DNA of 64,000 nt from Methanospirillum hungatei (GCF_019263745.1 NZ_CP077107.1:434001-498000); one strand, 5' to 3'; counted from the first letter of the stretch, positions 38,002 to 49,100 are shown. The notes: generated by a model from the letters alone, not told the origin. A program made the numbers and translations.

Positions 38002-38011
38002 TTTCTTTTTT
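38002..38011 (+). terminator. T-rich terminator after rpl12
   Basis: A pyrimidine tract with six T in a row follows the rpl12 stop within about fifteen bases. It is a likely archaeal U-tract terminator and also ends the convergent transcription unit from the right. Confidence 0.4.
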
Positions 38012-38085
38012 CTCGTACGATATAGTATCGAATTGTTCCCGGTTTATAAATCCCTCAAAGAAGAGACGAATCTATACTGAAAAAA

Positions 38086-38994
38086 TCAGGGGATGAGAGC
38101 CGTTGCATTATACGGAGGATTCATCTCATGGTAGGGAACGCCCAGTCGCTTAAGAACTGTCGGAACGATATCTTTTTGATCTCCGGTCAGGTTATATCCA
38201 GGTTCATTTGTTACCATCCAGAGAGATATCTGTCCGGTATGATCCTTGGGACCAGTATTAAACCCATGATCTGTGGTTACATAAAGGACGGTCTTATCTG
38301 ATATCCCCAGATCATCTAATGCTTGTAAAATCATCCCGGTAGCTTCATCTATCTCCCGGATAGCCGCAATCTGCTCAGGAGATCCTGCCCCGTATGCATA
38401 TCCTGCATCTGCCGCATCTCTGAAGTGAGCGAAGATAAAAAAGCGTCCCAGAGAACCAAAATGATAGACTGACTCGGATGCTACTGATCCAACCAGTCCG
38501 GCATCACTGTTCCGGCCATAATAATAATCAACCACCCTGCCTGCATGGTAAAAGGGCAGACCTTTGAGTGTCCCAAGACTTTTCTCCTGTGATGCAACAA
38601 TTGCAGTACTGATGTTATCTGATCCAAGGGTATCTTCAAGTCGTTCAAAAACTGTCATTCCTAGAGGAATCTCACCATACCGCATACTTTTAAAAACGCC
38701 GGTCTGTTCTGGAGAATAGCCTGTTAAAATCTGGGCATGGCCTGCCATGGAATCAGGATAATGATCTGTAATAGAAATGTTAATAATAGTCCCGTTTTCT
38801 AAAAGATTGGTTAGATGAGGGAGACCATCTCCTTCCAGAAGGTTTTCCAGAGTATCTTTTGATATCCCATCCCAGGAAATTAGAATAACTCCATAAGGAT
38901 CTGGTGATGCTGCAGATCCCATCTCAATTGAGAGAATGAAAATGAGAATCAGCACAAATTTTTTTATCAAACCATATCGAAAAGAAGAGTTCAT
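38086..38994 (-). CDS. Alkaline-phosphatase-superfamily hydrolase, secreted (phosphodiesterase/nucleotide pyrophosphatase-like)
   Basis: About 302 residues with an N-terminal signal peptide (MNSSFRYGLIKKFVLILIF). The catalytic domain of the alkaline phosphatase superfamily shows GVILISWDGISKDTL, with a metal Asp and the Ser/Thr nucleophile region, PHLTNLLENG, and later VTTDHGFNTGPKDH, giving the second metal site. The substrate is unknown: phosphodiesters, phosphonates or sulfates are possible. The start at 38994 is chosen because the longer frame overlaps msrA by 32 bases; with this start it lies one base after msrA. Confidence 0.82.
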   Translation of the reverse strand: MNSSFRYGLIKKFVLILIFILSIEMGSAASPDPYGVILISWDGISKDTLENLLEGDGLPHLTNLLENGTIINISITDHYPDSMAGHAQILTGYSPEQTGVFKSMRYGEIPLGMTVFERLEDTLGSDNISTAIVASQEKSLGTLKGLPFYHAGRVVDYYYGRNSDAGLVGSVASESVYHFGSLGRFFIFAHFRDAADAGYAYGAGSPEQIAAIREIDEATGMILQALDDLGISDKTVLYVTTDHGFNTGPKDHTGQISLWMVTNEPGYNLTGDQKDIVPTVLKRLGVPYHEMNPPYNATALIP

Positions 38995-38995
38995 A

Positions 38996-39472
38996 TCAAA
39001 ACAGACTCCGACCATAACGCTGTCCAATTTTCATAAAATATGACTGATGGTAATCTTCCGCAGGCCAGAATGTAGATGCTGGAATTACCTCCGTGGCTAC
39101 TGGAACATTATATCGGTCGGACAGATTGATATCTGCAATAAACTTTTCTGCCTGCTCTTTTTGTTCATTTGTAGTGTAAAAAACAACTGAACGATATTGA
39201 CTTCCGATATCCGGACCTTGCCGATCTATCTCGGTAGGATTATGCATAGAGAAAAAATGTTTGAGAAGCGATTGATAGGATACTATTGTTTCGTCAAATT
39301 CAATAGCAACAGTTTCAGCATGACCTGTTTTATCTGAGCAGACATCCTGATATGTTGGTTCATTGGTATGCCCCCCCATATATCCAACACGTGTGCTTTT
39401 AATTCCTGGAATCTGCTGGAATGCTGCTTCTATACCCCAGAAACAACCCCCAGCAAAAAAAGCAACTTCCAT
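38996..39472 (-). CDS. msrA: Peptide methionine sulfoxide reductase MsrA
   Basis: 158 residues. It reduces methionine-S-sulfoxide in proteins, a repair function for oxidative damage. The catalytic Cys is in [11 protein letters not shown] at the N-terminus, followed by [23 protein letters not shown] and [14 protein letters not shown]. No secretion signal is present, so it is cytoplasmic. It shares an operon with the AP-superfamily hydrolase downstream. Confidence 0.95.
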   Translation of the reverse strand: MEVAFFAGGCFWGIEAAFQQIPGIKSTRVGYMGGHTNEPTYQDVCSDKTGHAETVAIEFDETIVSYQSLLKHFFSMHNPTEIDRQGPDIGSQYRSVVFYTTNEQKEQAEKFIADINLSDRYNVPVATEVIPASTFWPAEDYHQSYFMKIGQRYGRSLF

Positions 39473-39551
39473 ATACTGAATCTTGACCTGATAACTATAT
39501 AGGATCTGGTCTAGTAGAGAAGACTATATTGTCAGAAAGAAATTGTTTGAT

Positions 39552-40619
39552 ATGAATACACAGACACTCCTTATCGTCTTCATTTTTTTGGCAGGAATAT
39601 TTATTTCTCCGGTTGTGGCAGACTTGAAGATAATCAGGGCAGGCGGAACCGTTTTTTTGGGTGAGGAGGGACTTGACATCACAGCATCAGGGATAGAAGA
39701 TGGTGGACAAATTGGCTGGTGGGCTCCAGGTAGCAGCAGATCTTCAGAGCCAACAGAGATAATGAGTGTCTCTAATCCAACATCATTTTATGTATCTCCA
39801 TCAACGTTCTCTGGAAAAGAAGGGCTCTGGTATGCATGGCCTGACCAGACTCCGGTTTTTCAGGTAAAAAAACCCCAGATTTCTGTACGAGTGTATGATG
39901 AATCTTCGGATTTTGATGCTTCAGGAAAATGGGTTCCCAGAGGAGATGCAATTTCGTTTAGAATTTCATCAAACGTCTATGAGGCAAATTCAAGAGGCGG
40001 ACCTGATGGGCAAGTAGATATTGTCCTAATCAGCCCACAGGGTGCCAGGTTTTCTTCTGTTTCAGGTCCTTCCGGATCATTTAGTCTGACCGGGATTCCT
40101 CTTACTTCCTCACTCACATCAACTGGCCCGGTCTGGAGTACTGGTGGTGTAGACAGCGGAACCTGGATAGTTCAGGCAGAACTTTCCATGAACCGAATAA
40201 AAGACAATCTCCCAGACATGGGATCAGGAATTTCTACACAAGTTGAAATATTAATTCAAAATGTCAATCCCCTGATAAAATCTCCAGTCGCCATTGAAGT
40301 TGGAACACCAACTCAGGAAAAACCCATAGAAAAAGAAACAAGTACTCCTGTTATTACACCCAAAATTACACGAACCCCAACAATACAAACGACACCAACT
40401 TCACAAGGAACTCCTGTCTTCACTCAGTCAGAACTGCCCAATGCACAGAAAAAAATTACGGAATCTTCGGTATTACTTCAGCCAACAATAACAATTCATA
40501 CTGCTGAGGAAGAACCAACCACAGAGACCACCCCGTATGCGACACAAACTCAAACACCTCTGGGATTAGCATCCATAACAGGGGCATTATTAGTCCTGTT
40601 TATTATCAGAAGATCCTGA
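39552..40619 (+). CDS. Surface-anchored DUF3821-like secreted protein
   Basis: About 355 residues. It has an N-terminal signal peptide, a beta-rich domain beginning IIRAGGTVFLGEEGLDITASG (DUF3821-like, found in Methanomicrobiales), and a Thr/Pro/Ser-rich linker (about residues 270-330) that looks like a glycosylated stalk. A C-terminal hydrophobic segment with basic end (GALLVLFIIRRS) would anchor it in the membrane. The function is unknown; an S-layer or envelope-associated role is likely. The ATG at 39552 is used rather than TTG 39543. Confidence 0.75.
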   Translation: MNTQTLLIVFIFLAGIFISPVVADLKIIRAGGTVFLGEEGLDITASGIEDGGQIGWWAPGSSRSSEPTEIMSVSNPTSFYVSPSTFSGKEGLWYAWPDQTPVFQVKKPQISVRVYDESSDFDASGKWVPRGDAISFRISSNVYEANSRGGPDGQVDIVLISPQGARFSSVSGPSGSFSLTGIPLTSSLTSTGPVWSTGGVDSGTWIVQAELSMNRIKDNLPDMGSGISTQVEILIQNVNPLIKSPVAIEVGTPTQEKPIEKETSTPVITPKITRTPTIQTTPTSQGTPVFTQSELPNAQKKITESSVLLQPTITIHTAEEEPTTETTPYATQTQTPLGLASITGALLVLFIIRRS

Positions 40620-40662
40620 AGAGAACAGGATCCTTTTTTTGTAATGGACACCATTACATGTC

Positions 40663-41175
40663 ATGAATCTTGGAGCTACGATAATCAAATCACGCCGTAG
40701 CGTCAGGTCATATACTGACTCACCGCTCAGTGATGAAATTATAAAAGAAACGCTTGAATGCGGTCGTCTAGCGCCGACTGCGATGAACCTTCAACCATGG
40801 CTGATAGGTGTTGTAACCGACCGCGATCTCTTAAAGAAGATCGCTGATTTTACAGATCATGGAAAATTCATTGCAGATGCTGCTGCATGTTTTGTTACCT
40901 GTGGCGATAAAAGTGCCAAATATTACCTGGAAGACTGCTGTGCTGCAACGATGAATATGATCACCTGCTTACAGGCATATGGTGTTGGAACGTGCTGGGT
41001 GGCAGGTGATAAAAAAGAGTATGGAACAGATATTTGTAAACTTCTGGATATCCCTGAGCCTTTCTCTTTAATTTCTCTAATACCTGCAGGATATCCGAAA
41101 GAAGTGAAAGTGCCGAGTAAAAAACCAGGAAAAGAGATATTCTTTACAAATCGGTGGTCACCAGAAGAAAAATAA
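40663..41175 (+). CDS. Nitroreductase-family FMN oxidoreductase
   Basis: 170 residues with SRRSVRSYTD at the N-terminus and RLAPTAMNLQPW, the FMN-binding segments of the nitroreductase fold. The C-terminal half has a GVGTCWVAG motif. It probably transfers hydride from a reduced cofactor to a quinone- or nitro-like acceptor. The native substrate is unknown. It follows the DUF3821 gene closely but the functions are not obviously linked. Confidence 0.88.
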   Translation: MNLGATIIKSRRSVRSYTDSPLSDEIIKETLECGRLAPTAMNLQPWLIGVVTDRDLLKKIADFTDHGKFIADAAACFVTCGDKSAKYYLEDCCAATMNMITCLQAYGVGTCWVAGDKKEYGTDICKLLDIPEPFSLISLIPAGYPKEVKVPSKKPGKEIFFTNRWSPEEK

Positions 41176-41202
41176 AAAAAAGACTGGAATATCCACCCTC
41201 AT

Positions 41203-42852
41203 TTATATTGACTGAAATAATTTTACAACATCAGTAAAGTCAATTCTATTATTCCCTGAAAAGTCAAATGCTGTAACCGGTTCATTTTTGCTTATCCATT
41301 CCATTTGTTTGAAGAAGGTTACAACATCAGAATAATCTGCTCTACCATTCCCATTTACATCCTCAAATTTCCCATCACCATTCAGGTCTTTTGGTGACTG
41401 ACTCATACCAGGGAGAGGTACTACACCTGAAGATGAACTTCCACCGCCAAGTGCTTTTTGTACATTAATCCTTCCACCGGAGACTGTTTTCCCATTAAAC
41501 GCAGAGAGTTTATCCACTGTCTCCATAATTTTTGCCTTCAGGGCAGAAGGGGTCATGGATGGATTCTTTGAAAGGAGTAATGCTGCGAGCCCTGCTACAT
41601 GGGGTGTTGCCATTGATGTCCCTTTCATTTTTACATACGGGTACCCAAGAGAACTTGGATAGGTTGACATGATCCAGTCACCTGGAGCGGCAACATCAAC
41701 GGTTGATGCCCCATAATTAGAAAATGAGGGGATTCCATCTTTTGCATCTGATGCCGCTACAGAAATAATCTGTGGGGAATCAAATCCGGATGGATAATGC
41801 GGAGTGATATCATTATTCGATCCGGCATTTCCTGCAGCACACGGGATCAGAATGTTTGTTGAGGCAATTGCATCGCCAAGAGCCTGACTTTTTGCAGTGC
41901 CACCCCACGAACAACTTATGACATCAGCTCCCATACGACGTGCATATGCGATAGCATTCAGTGATGCTGCGGTATCTCCATTTCCATCAGCACGGAGGAA
42001 CTTTAATGGCATGATTTTTACTTTCCAGTTCAAACCTGCAATGCCGACTCCATTATTGCCAACAGCTCCGATGACTCCGGCACAGTGGGTTCCATGACCA
42101 TTATCGTCCATAGGGTCATTGTCATTATTGATGAAATCATAACCATGGACATCATCAATATACCCGTTACCGTCATCATCTATACCATTATTCGGAATTT
42201 CACCAGAATTTGTCCAGATATTAGCAGCAAGATCCGGATGAGTATAATCAACACCGGTATCAATTACCGCAACGACTATTGAATCAGACCCGGTAGTCGT
42301 ATCCCATCCCTCTTTTGCATGAATATCCGCACCACTCATTCCACCGGTCTGTCCGGTATTTGCAAGTCCCCACTGCTCTCCGAACTTCGGATCATTGGGA
42401 ACAGAAAGAGCGGAAAGAGCCCCAGGATCATCCGGTCCCGCAGGTTCGGTTTCAGGCAATGATAAAGAAATGATATAATTTGGTTCCGCATATGCCACAT
42501 ATGGTGACTGTTCTAATTCGTCAATTGCTTCTTTTACTGACAATGGACCTGATATATCAAGTGCCTGGAGATTTGAAAGTCCCTCCGATGAGAAATCAGT
42601 AGAGACTTCTGCACCGAGAGCTTCCAGAGCCACTGGACCAGATCCTTCTGCTGCAAGAGCCGCTACAGTACCATCTTTATATTTAACAATTAATTCACCC
42701 GGAACATATGGAGCAGAATTTTGGTCCACACTCATAGTATCTGTCTGGTTTTCTGACTGGTCAGCAATGGTGATTCCAATAACAAATCCAGATAAAAATA
42801 ATCCGGTTAATAATAGCAGTTTTAGCATAAAACGTATATGCGCGAATTTCAT
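41203..42852 (-). CDS. Secreted subtilisin-like serine protease with a dockerin-like C-terminus
   Basis: About 549 residues. A signal peptide (MKFAHIRFMLKLLLLTGLF) precedes a propeptide-like region (GELIVKYKDGTVAAL). The S8 catalytic triad is Asp in VIDTGVDYTHPDL (about 198), His in HGTHCAGVIG (about 253) and Ser in GTSMATPHVAGL (about 413), with oxyanion Asn in AAGNAG. The last 70 residues hold two calcium-binding-like repeats (DLNGDGKF, DFSGNNRIDF) resembling dockerin or EF-hand modules. They could bind calcium or attach the enzyme to a scaffold. The start at 42852 follows a strong GGGGG; upstream TTG or ATG alternatives exist. Confidence 0.9.
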   Translation of the reverse strand: MKFAHIRFMLKLLLLTGLFLSGFVIGITIADQSENQTDTMSVDQNSAPYVPGELIVKYKDGTVAALAAEGSGPVALEALGAEVSTDFSSEGLSNLQALDISGPLSVKEAIDELEQSPYVAYAEPNYIISLSLPETEPAGPDDPGALSALSVPNDPKFGEQWGLANTGQTGGMSGADIHAKEGWDTTTGSDSIVVAVIDTGVDYTHPDLAANIWTNSGEIPNNGIDDDGNGYIDDVHGYDFINNDNDPMDDNGHGTHCAGVIGAVGNNGVGIAGLNWKVKIMPLKFLRADGNGDTAASLNAIAYARRMGADVISCSWGGTAKSQALGDAIASTNILIPCAAGNAGSNNDITPHYPSGFDSPQIISVAASDAKDGIPSFSNYGASTVDVAAPGDWIMSTYPSSLGYPYVKMKGTSMATPHVAGLAALLLSKNPSMTPSALKAKIMETVDKLSAFNGKTVSGGRINVQKALGGGSSSSGVVPLPGMSQSPKDLNGDGKFEDVNGNGRADYSDVVTFFKQMEWISKNEPVTAFDFSGNNRIDFTDVVKLFQSI

Positions 42853-43014
42853 GTTCATCCCCCACAAAGACAGCTTATACAGACTGTATGTATTAAGATC
42901 TATCAATTCTGGGAGATTTAAGTATCTTCTCTGATTGAGTGTCAGGTTCCATAAAATGTGTACATATCTCCATAGAGGAGAACAGTTATCTCATAAACCG
43001 GTAACGTGTACCAT

Positions 43015-44304
43015 ATGAACCGTCCTGTACTCCAGGTCGCGCTGGATCTGGTTGAACTGGACCGTGCCCTGACCATTGCAGGGGAAGCGGTCAATGGAGG
43101 AGCAGACTGGCTTGAAGTCGGTACTCCTCTCATTAAAAGCGAAGGAATGCGGGCGGTACGCATGCTCAAGTCAGCATTTCCGGACCTGAAGATTATTGCG
43201 GACATGAAGACCGCAGATACTGGTGCGATAGAAGTTGAGATGGCAGCAAAATCCGGAGCTGATATTGTCTGTGTTTTGGGTGCCTCAGATGATTCAGTAA
43301 TTGCTGAATCAGTCAGAGCTGCACGGAAATATGGTGTCAGGATAATGGCTGATCTGATTTCTGTTCACAATCCCGCTGAACGAGCCGAAGAGTTAGAGCG
43401 ATTGGGTGTTGACTATATCTGTGCTCATACTGGTATAGACCAACAGATGACGGGTACAGATTCTTTGGATCTTCTCATGAAAGTGATAAATAAAGTGAGC
43501 ATCCCGGTAGCTGCTGCAGGAGGGATTTCTGAAAAAACAGCACCTGGAGCAATAGCATCTGGAGCTTTCATTGTAATTGTTGGGGGATCAATAATCCGGT
43601 CATCTGATGTGTCAGGATCAACGCGCAGAATCCGTGAAGCAATGAACCAGCCTGTCCCATATACTGGCCCGGAAAAAACAAGAGAAGAAGAGATTTTAGA
43701 AATCCTGAACATGGTCTCTTCATCGAATGTATCAGATGCCATGCATCGAAAGGGATCAATGGTAGGAATGATTTCTGTTTGTTCTGGAACAAAAGCGGTG
43801 GGGAAAGCAATTACAGTCCAGACATTTGCAGGAGATTGGGCAAAACCCGTAGAAGCGATTGATCGTGCCGGAGCAGGTGATGTCATCGTCATTAACAATG
43901 ATCAGGGAACTTTTGTGGCACCATGGGGAGAACTTGCAACCATCTCATGTCAGAACCGGGGCGTTGCTGGGGTAATTATTGATGGCGCCGTAAGAGATGT
44001 TGACGATATAAAAAAGATGCATTTTCCTATCTGGGCTAAGACTTTCCAACCAAATGCCGGAGAACCGAAAGGATTTGGTGAGATCGGGTCTGAAATCTCC
44101 TGTGGCGGACAATCTGTTTCACCTGGTGACTGGATTATCGCTGATGAATCAGGAGTAGTTGTAATTCCCAGAACACGTGCATATGAAATTGCACGGAGAG
44201 CACGTGAAGTATACAATACAGAGCTTCGGATCAGAGAAGAACTGAGACGAGGAAAAACTCTCTCACAGGTTATGAACCTCCTTCGTTGGGAGAAAAAACA
44301 ATAA
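43015..44304 (+). CDS. hps: Bifunctional 3-hexulose-6-phosphate synthase / RraA-like protein
   Basis: 429 residues. Residues 1-210 are 3-hexulose-6-phosphate synthase (VALDLVELDRALTIA, IIADMKTADTG), which in archaea makes pentose phosphates from fructose-6-phosphate with release of formaldehyde (reverse direction). Residues 220-425 form an RraA/aldolase-like domain (SDAMHRKGSM, GAVRDVDDIKKMHFPIWAKTF). This fusion is common in methanogens. The second domain may be an aldolase or cyclohydrolase-like activity rather than an RNase E regulator. It stands alone. Confidence 0.9.
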   Translation: MNRPVLQVALDLVELDRALTIAGEAVNGGADWLEVGTPLIKSEGMRAVRMLKSAFPDLKIIADMKTADTGAIEVEMAAKSGADIVCVLGASDDSVIAESVRAARKYGVRIMADLISVHNPAERAEELERLGVDYICAHTGIDQQMTGTDSLDLLMKVINKVSIPVAAAGGISEKTAPGAIASGAFIVIVGGSIIRSSDVSGSTRRIREAMNQPVPYTGPEKTREEEILEILNMVSSSNVSDAMHRKGSMVGMISVCSGTKAVGKAITVQTFAGDWAKPVEAIDRAGAGDVIVINNDQGTFVAPWGELATISCQNRGVAGVIIDGAVRDVDDIKKMHFPIWAKTFQPNAGEPKGFGEIGSEISCGGQSVSPGDWIIADESGVVVIPRTRAYEIARRAREVYNTELRIREELRRGKTLSQVMNLLRWEKKQ

Positions 44305-44346
44305 TTTACCTTTTTTAATTGACGTTTGATAGATGCGCATATATCC

Positions 44347-44375
44347 AAATTATATAGTTACTAAATAAATTAGTA
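44347..44375 (+). promoter_or_regulatory. Promoter and palindromic operator of the marR-MFS operon
   Basis: A TATA-like AATTATATAG (about 44348-44357) is followed by the dyad TACTAA-ATAAA-TTAGTA at 44359-44375, only ten bases before the ATG. The geometry matches the palindrome before the other marR gene (7341-7366): operator between TATA box and expected start, as for self-repression. Confidence 0.5.
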
Positions 44376-44385
44376 TCTAAGCGAT

Positions 44386-44913
44386 ATGTCCGATGATAAA
44401 AAATTTCGCAATCTGTACCAAATCTGGATGCGAATAGTTAACAAATTAAATGAATCAGAAAAAATACCACGGAATTTTGGAATTGATTTTTTGATTACCC
44501 CTTCAGATATTCATCTTATCCAGGCAGTGGGAGATAATCCTGAGAGTAATGTAAGAATTATTTCAGAAATTTTGGGTGTCACTCCTGGAGCTGCATCCCA
44601 GCAACTCAGTAAATTATCTAAACGTGGTTTTATCGTGAAAGAAAGAGGACTGAAAAATGAAAAAGAAGTTACCTTATCATTAACTGATCAAGGCAGAATG
44701 GCATACAAAAATCATGACATAATTCATGAAATGATTTACCAACGACTTATTCATCGGATCGGACCACTTGACGATGATGAAATACAGGTATTACTTCGAG
44801 TATTACACGCAATAGAATCTGTATATGATGAGCGAATTATGGAAGTCAGACAGGGAGAAACCATGAAACTTCCATCTGATAAAATACCTGATTTAAAGGA
44901 GCAGGCATCATGA
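44386..44913 (+). CDS. MarR-family transcriptional regulator
   Basis: 175 residues. A winged helix with VRIISEILGVTPGAASQQLSKLSKRGFIVKERG, and a long C-terminal dimerisation helix region. It probably represses its own operon and is released by a compound exported by the downstream transporter. The stop overlaps the transporter start (ATGA at 44910-44913). Confidence 0.88.
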   Translation: MSDDKKFRNLYQIWMRIVNKLNESEKIPRNFGIDFLITPSDIHLIQAVGDNPESNVRIISEILGVTPGAASQQLSKLSKRGFIVKERGLKNEKEVTLSLTDQGRMAYKNHDIIHEMIYQRLIHRIGPLDDDEIQVLLRVLHAIESVYDERIMEVRQGETMKLPSDKIPDLKEQAS

Positions 44914-46049
44914 GTGCTCTTCGAAAAGTTGGAGAACTTACCATTGCCCATCTTATTAACGATATTTATGCCCCGGTCCTTATGGCCCTTCAACCGGTTC
45001 TCATTACCATGTATGGATATGGGTATTTTGAAGCTGCTTTACTTCCAGTTGTTCATAGCCTTACATCATCCCTACTCCAGCCACTGTTCGGCTATCTGGC
45101 AGATAACAAGGGGATGAAGGTAAGTGTCGGAATTTCTATTCTCCTCTCTGGAATTGGAGTTTCTGTACTTGGTCTGATACCTGACCATTATCTTATTATG
45201 CTCGGATGTGTTGCACTTTCAGGTGTAGGTCATGCCAGTTTTCATCCTGGTGCCCTTTGTCAGGTAAATACATTAGCTACAGGCAATTCACGAGGAAAAC
45301 TTACCTCGCTCTTTGTTGTTGGTGGAAACATGGGAATGGCTCTCGGGCCGATAATTGCAGGAATTATTCTTACCACCGGGGGAGTTCCCCAGGTCATCTG
45401 GTTAATTATCCCAGCGATTGCCACTGCATTATTTTTGCATTTACACCCCTTGGAAGACATATGTACAATAAAACATGAGAGGCAAAATACCATAAAAGAG
45501 GACTGGAAACCCGTAATTCTTCTCTTTTCAGGCGCAACACTCAGATCATGGGTTACCTTTGGTGGAATGACATTTTTACCAACATACCTGGTTCTGGAAG
45601 GATATTCTCTCCTGGAGGCCACCACTCTTGTCAGCATTATGATGATCGCGGGTGTTGCCGGACAACTCGGCGGAGGTATCCTTTCGGACAGAATTGGCAG
45701 AAAACAAGTGATTGTTTTCACTACGATTGCATCCATTCCGGCCTTTATTGCAATACTACTAACTCATGGAATTTTCCTCATTGCTTCCATGATGATCTTC
45801 GGATTCTTGCTCTGGTCATCATTCTCAGTCACTATTGCAATGTCCCATGAGATGATTCCAACAAAAGTAGGACTTATATCCGGATTATTCCTTGGAATTG
45901 CCATGGGTGCAGGGGCAATCGGTGTATCAGTATCCGGAATAATTGCAGATATAGCGGGTTTGTATACCAGTCTTCAAGTATTTCCGGTTATCCTGATAAT
46001 TACATCCGGTATATTTATGTTAGTAAAAAATCCGAAATCTCACACATAA
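44910..46049 (+). CDS. MFS efflux transporter, fosmidomycin-resistance-like
   Basis: 379 residues with about twelve transmembrane helices. The N-terminus (LTIAHLINDIYAPVLMALQPVL) and the loop PLFGYLADNKGMK match the Fsr branch of the major facilitator superfamily, drug efflux pumps driven by protons. The second half has GGGILSDRIGRKQ, the usual repeat of the loop motif. Substrate unknown; coupling to a MarR gene suggests a toxic or signal compound. Confidence 0.88.
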   Translation: MSALRKVGELTIAHLINDIYAPVLMALQPVLITMYGYGYFEAALLPVVHSLTSSLLQPLFGYLADNKGMKVSVGISILLSGIGVSVLGLIPDHYLIMLGCVALSGVGHASFHPGALCQVNTLATGNSRGKLTSLFVVGGNMGMALGPIIAGIILTTGGVPQVIWLIIPAIATALFLHLHPLEDICTIKHERQNTIKEDWKPVILLFSGATLRSWVTFGGMTFLPTYLVLEGYSLLEATTLVSIMMIAGVAGQLGGGILSDRIGRKQVIVFTTIASIPAFIAILLTHGIFLIASMMIFGFLLWSSFSVTIAMSHEMIPTKVGLISGLFLGIAMGAGAIGVSVSGIIADIAGLYTSLQVFPVILIITSGIFMLVKNPKSHT

Positions 46050-46167
46050 ACAAAATATAAGAATATTTCACCAAAACCCGAGTGGAATATTGTATATATT
46101 TTCAATTTTTTATGAAAAAGAAAATATGTATCTTTGCTGAATATATACCATACAGGGATGAGTATGT

Positions 46168-49100
46168 ATGGGGATTCAGAATAAAATATTGTTATATCTG
46201 ATTTTTTTTCTATTCACTATAATTGCTAGTCATTGTTATGCGGATTCTGATGATATAACGAGCGGGGCATTTGCTCCACTATCAATTACCTGGATGCAGG
46301 ACACACATATTGCAAACGCTTCGGTAAATACTCAATATTGCTGTGGAAGTGGAATATTACGAGAAAGTCCGGTTGATCTCTCACATTTAATTGGAAAAAA
46401 AGTAAGCAGTCTTCACATCCTGGCTGACTATCCTTCATCATTTGATTTAAGAAATTCTAACCGTGTCCCTGCAATTCGGGATCAGGGACAAAGTGGAAGT
46501 TGTTGGGATTTTGCCTCAATAAAGTCCCTGGAATCATCTCTGCTTCCTGAAACAGCAAAAGACTTTTCAGAAAATAACCTCAAAAACCATGTTTCGGTCT
46601 ATGATCCTGCAGGTTTTGATTTTGCTGATGGTGGAAATGATCTTATGGCCGCTGCATACTTCCTCAGAGGATCCGGTCCGGTTCCAGAAAAATTAGATCC
46701 CTATAATCCATATTCATTCGTCTCTCCACAAAATCTACCTGTAGAAACCCTTGTTTCTGATGTCCCCATGATACCAGGAAGATCAGGGCCTACAGATAAT
46801 GAAAACATCAAATGGGGTATAGTAAACCTAGGATGCCTTTATACTACCATAGAATATTCAGATACGCATTTTAACTCAGCAACCAGTTCTTTTTATAATC
46901 CATATGGGAAAACCCCAAATCATGCAGTATCCATTATTGGGTGGGATGATAATTTCAAAGCATCTTCCTTTTCTACAAATCCTCCAGGTGATGGAGCATT
47001 TATCTGTGCAAATAGTTGGGGTCCAAACTGGGGAGAAAAAGGATTTTTTTATATCTCATATTATGATGTGCTTATAGGAAAGCGTGTTTCTGCATTTTCT
47101 GCTGCAACAGATAATACTGATGGTACATATGGATATGATACACTGGGTTGGGTCAATAGCTTCGGGTTTGGCTATGATGATGCGTCAGCGGCTAATGTTT
47201 TTACCGCTGATACTGATATTGAAATAACCAATGCCGGATTTTACATCCCACAAGTCGGGACAAGTGTTACAGCAACAGTATATGTAAACCCTGAAGATGG
47301 TCCGGTTGGAAGTGCCCAGCCGGCAACATCAAATAATGAAGTATACCAGATCCCTGGATATCATACACTCAGATTTGATCTTCCCGTAAAAGTGAAAAAA
47401 GGAGAGAAATTTTCGATAGTGATAGACGTTCATACACCAGATTATGGATTCCCTATCCCGGTTGAATATCCAGTCCCCGGATATAGTAGTAAAGCAACAG
47501 CTGCAGCAGGTCAGAGTTATGTGAAAACTTCAACAGGGAAATGGTCTGATCTTACAACATGGGATCCCCAGGCCAATGCCTGCATCAGAGCAGGATATGT
47601 ACTTATTTCCGGACCTAAAGCAGATTTTTATGCTGAACCTACCAGTGGTAGTGCTCCCCTTACAGTTTCATTTCATGATACATCAACAGGTAATCCCGAA
47701 CGATGGCTCTGGCAGTTTGGAGATGGCTCAACATCAACTGAGCAAAACCCGGTCCATACCTATACAATAAATGGTGTTTACTCTGTTTCTCTCACGAGTG
47801 ATACTCCTGCCGGAGAATCAAGAACAATAAAGAGAGATTATATTACAATTTCTGAACCAACTGAAATCATCGTACCAGATGATCATTCACTCATTCAGGA
47901 GGCTATCAATAAAGCTCCTCCCGGATCAACGATTCTTGTCAGATATGGGTATTATCCAGAAAAACTTACCATAGGAAAACCATTATCCCTGATAGGTGAA
48001 TCTGATGCTGATGGACAAAAACCTATCATCGATTCACAATTCACCGGCACACCGGTTAGTATTACTGCAGCAGGAGTTACAGTAGAGAACTTTTCTCTTA
48101 CTGGTGCCTGGTCAGAAACGGCAATACGTCCGGGAATAGCTGTAAGAGGAAATGAGGCCATTATTAAAAATAACTGGATATTTGAAAATTATGCAGGAGT
48201 ACGGTTTGAAAGTGTTACCGGAGGAACATTAGATAGTAATATTATCTGGAATACGACCAGTAACGCAATTTTTTCTGAATCCAGCTCATATCTTAAAATC
48301 TTCAATAATACCCTAATCTGGACAAAAGAGGCCCCTGCACTTCGCATCACCGGAGGGTATAATTCAGTTGTCAAGGGAAATGTTATCGCTGAAAATACCA
48401 AAACAGGTCTTTCTCTATCTGGAACAGGTATCACGCTTTATGATAATTATTTCAATAATACCCAGAATGTCGCATTAACAGCTGAAACAAAAGCTACCTG
48501 GAATGTACCCAAAACAACTGGACCGAATATTGTTCTCGGTCCGTTCATCGGAGGGAATTTCTGGGCTGCACCTGACGGTTCAGGATTTTCTGAAACACAC
48601 CCTGATGATAACGGCGATGGGTTTTGTGATGAAGTATACCGTATCGGAGGAGAAAATGTGGATGAATTACCTCTCGCAGTGCCAGACTCTGTTCCACCAA
48701 CAGCATCTTTTGAAGCTTCTCCACAAACCGGAACTCTTCCTCTTACCGTTCAGTTCAAGGATACATCTTTCGGAACAATCGAGAGTTGGAACTGGGATTT
48801 CGGTGATGGGAGCAGGTCCCAGGAGAGACATCCGATCCATGTCTACCAGACCATTGGAACATATGACGTGCAACTTACGGTTACCGGGCCAAAGGGATCT
48901 GACTCTGAAATAAAATTACACTATATTCATGTTACCGGAACAGGAAATACATATACGCTTACTTTTTTACCTGGATGGAACTTTTTTACTCCACCCAAAA
49001 CTCTCTCATCCGGAAGTGATACTGCCGCACTTTTTGCAACTATCGATACTGCCGGACATTCACTCTTTATGTTCCAGAATCTTACCGATGGATGGAAAAA

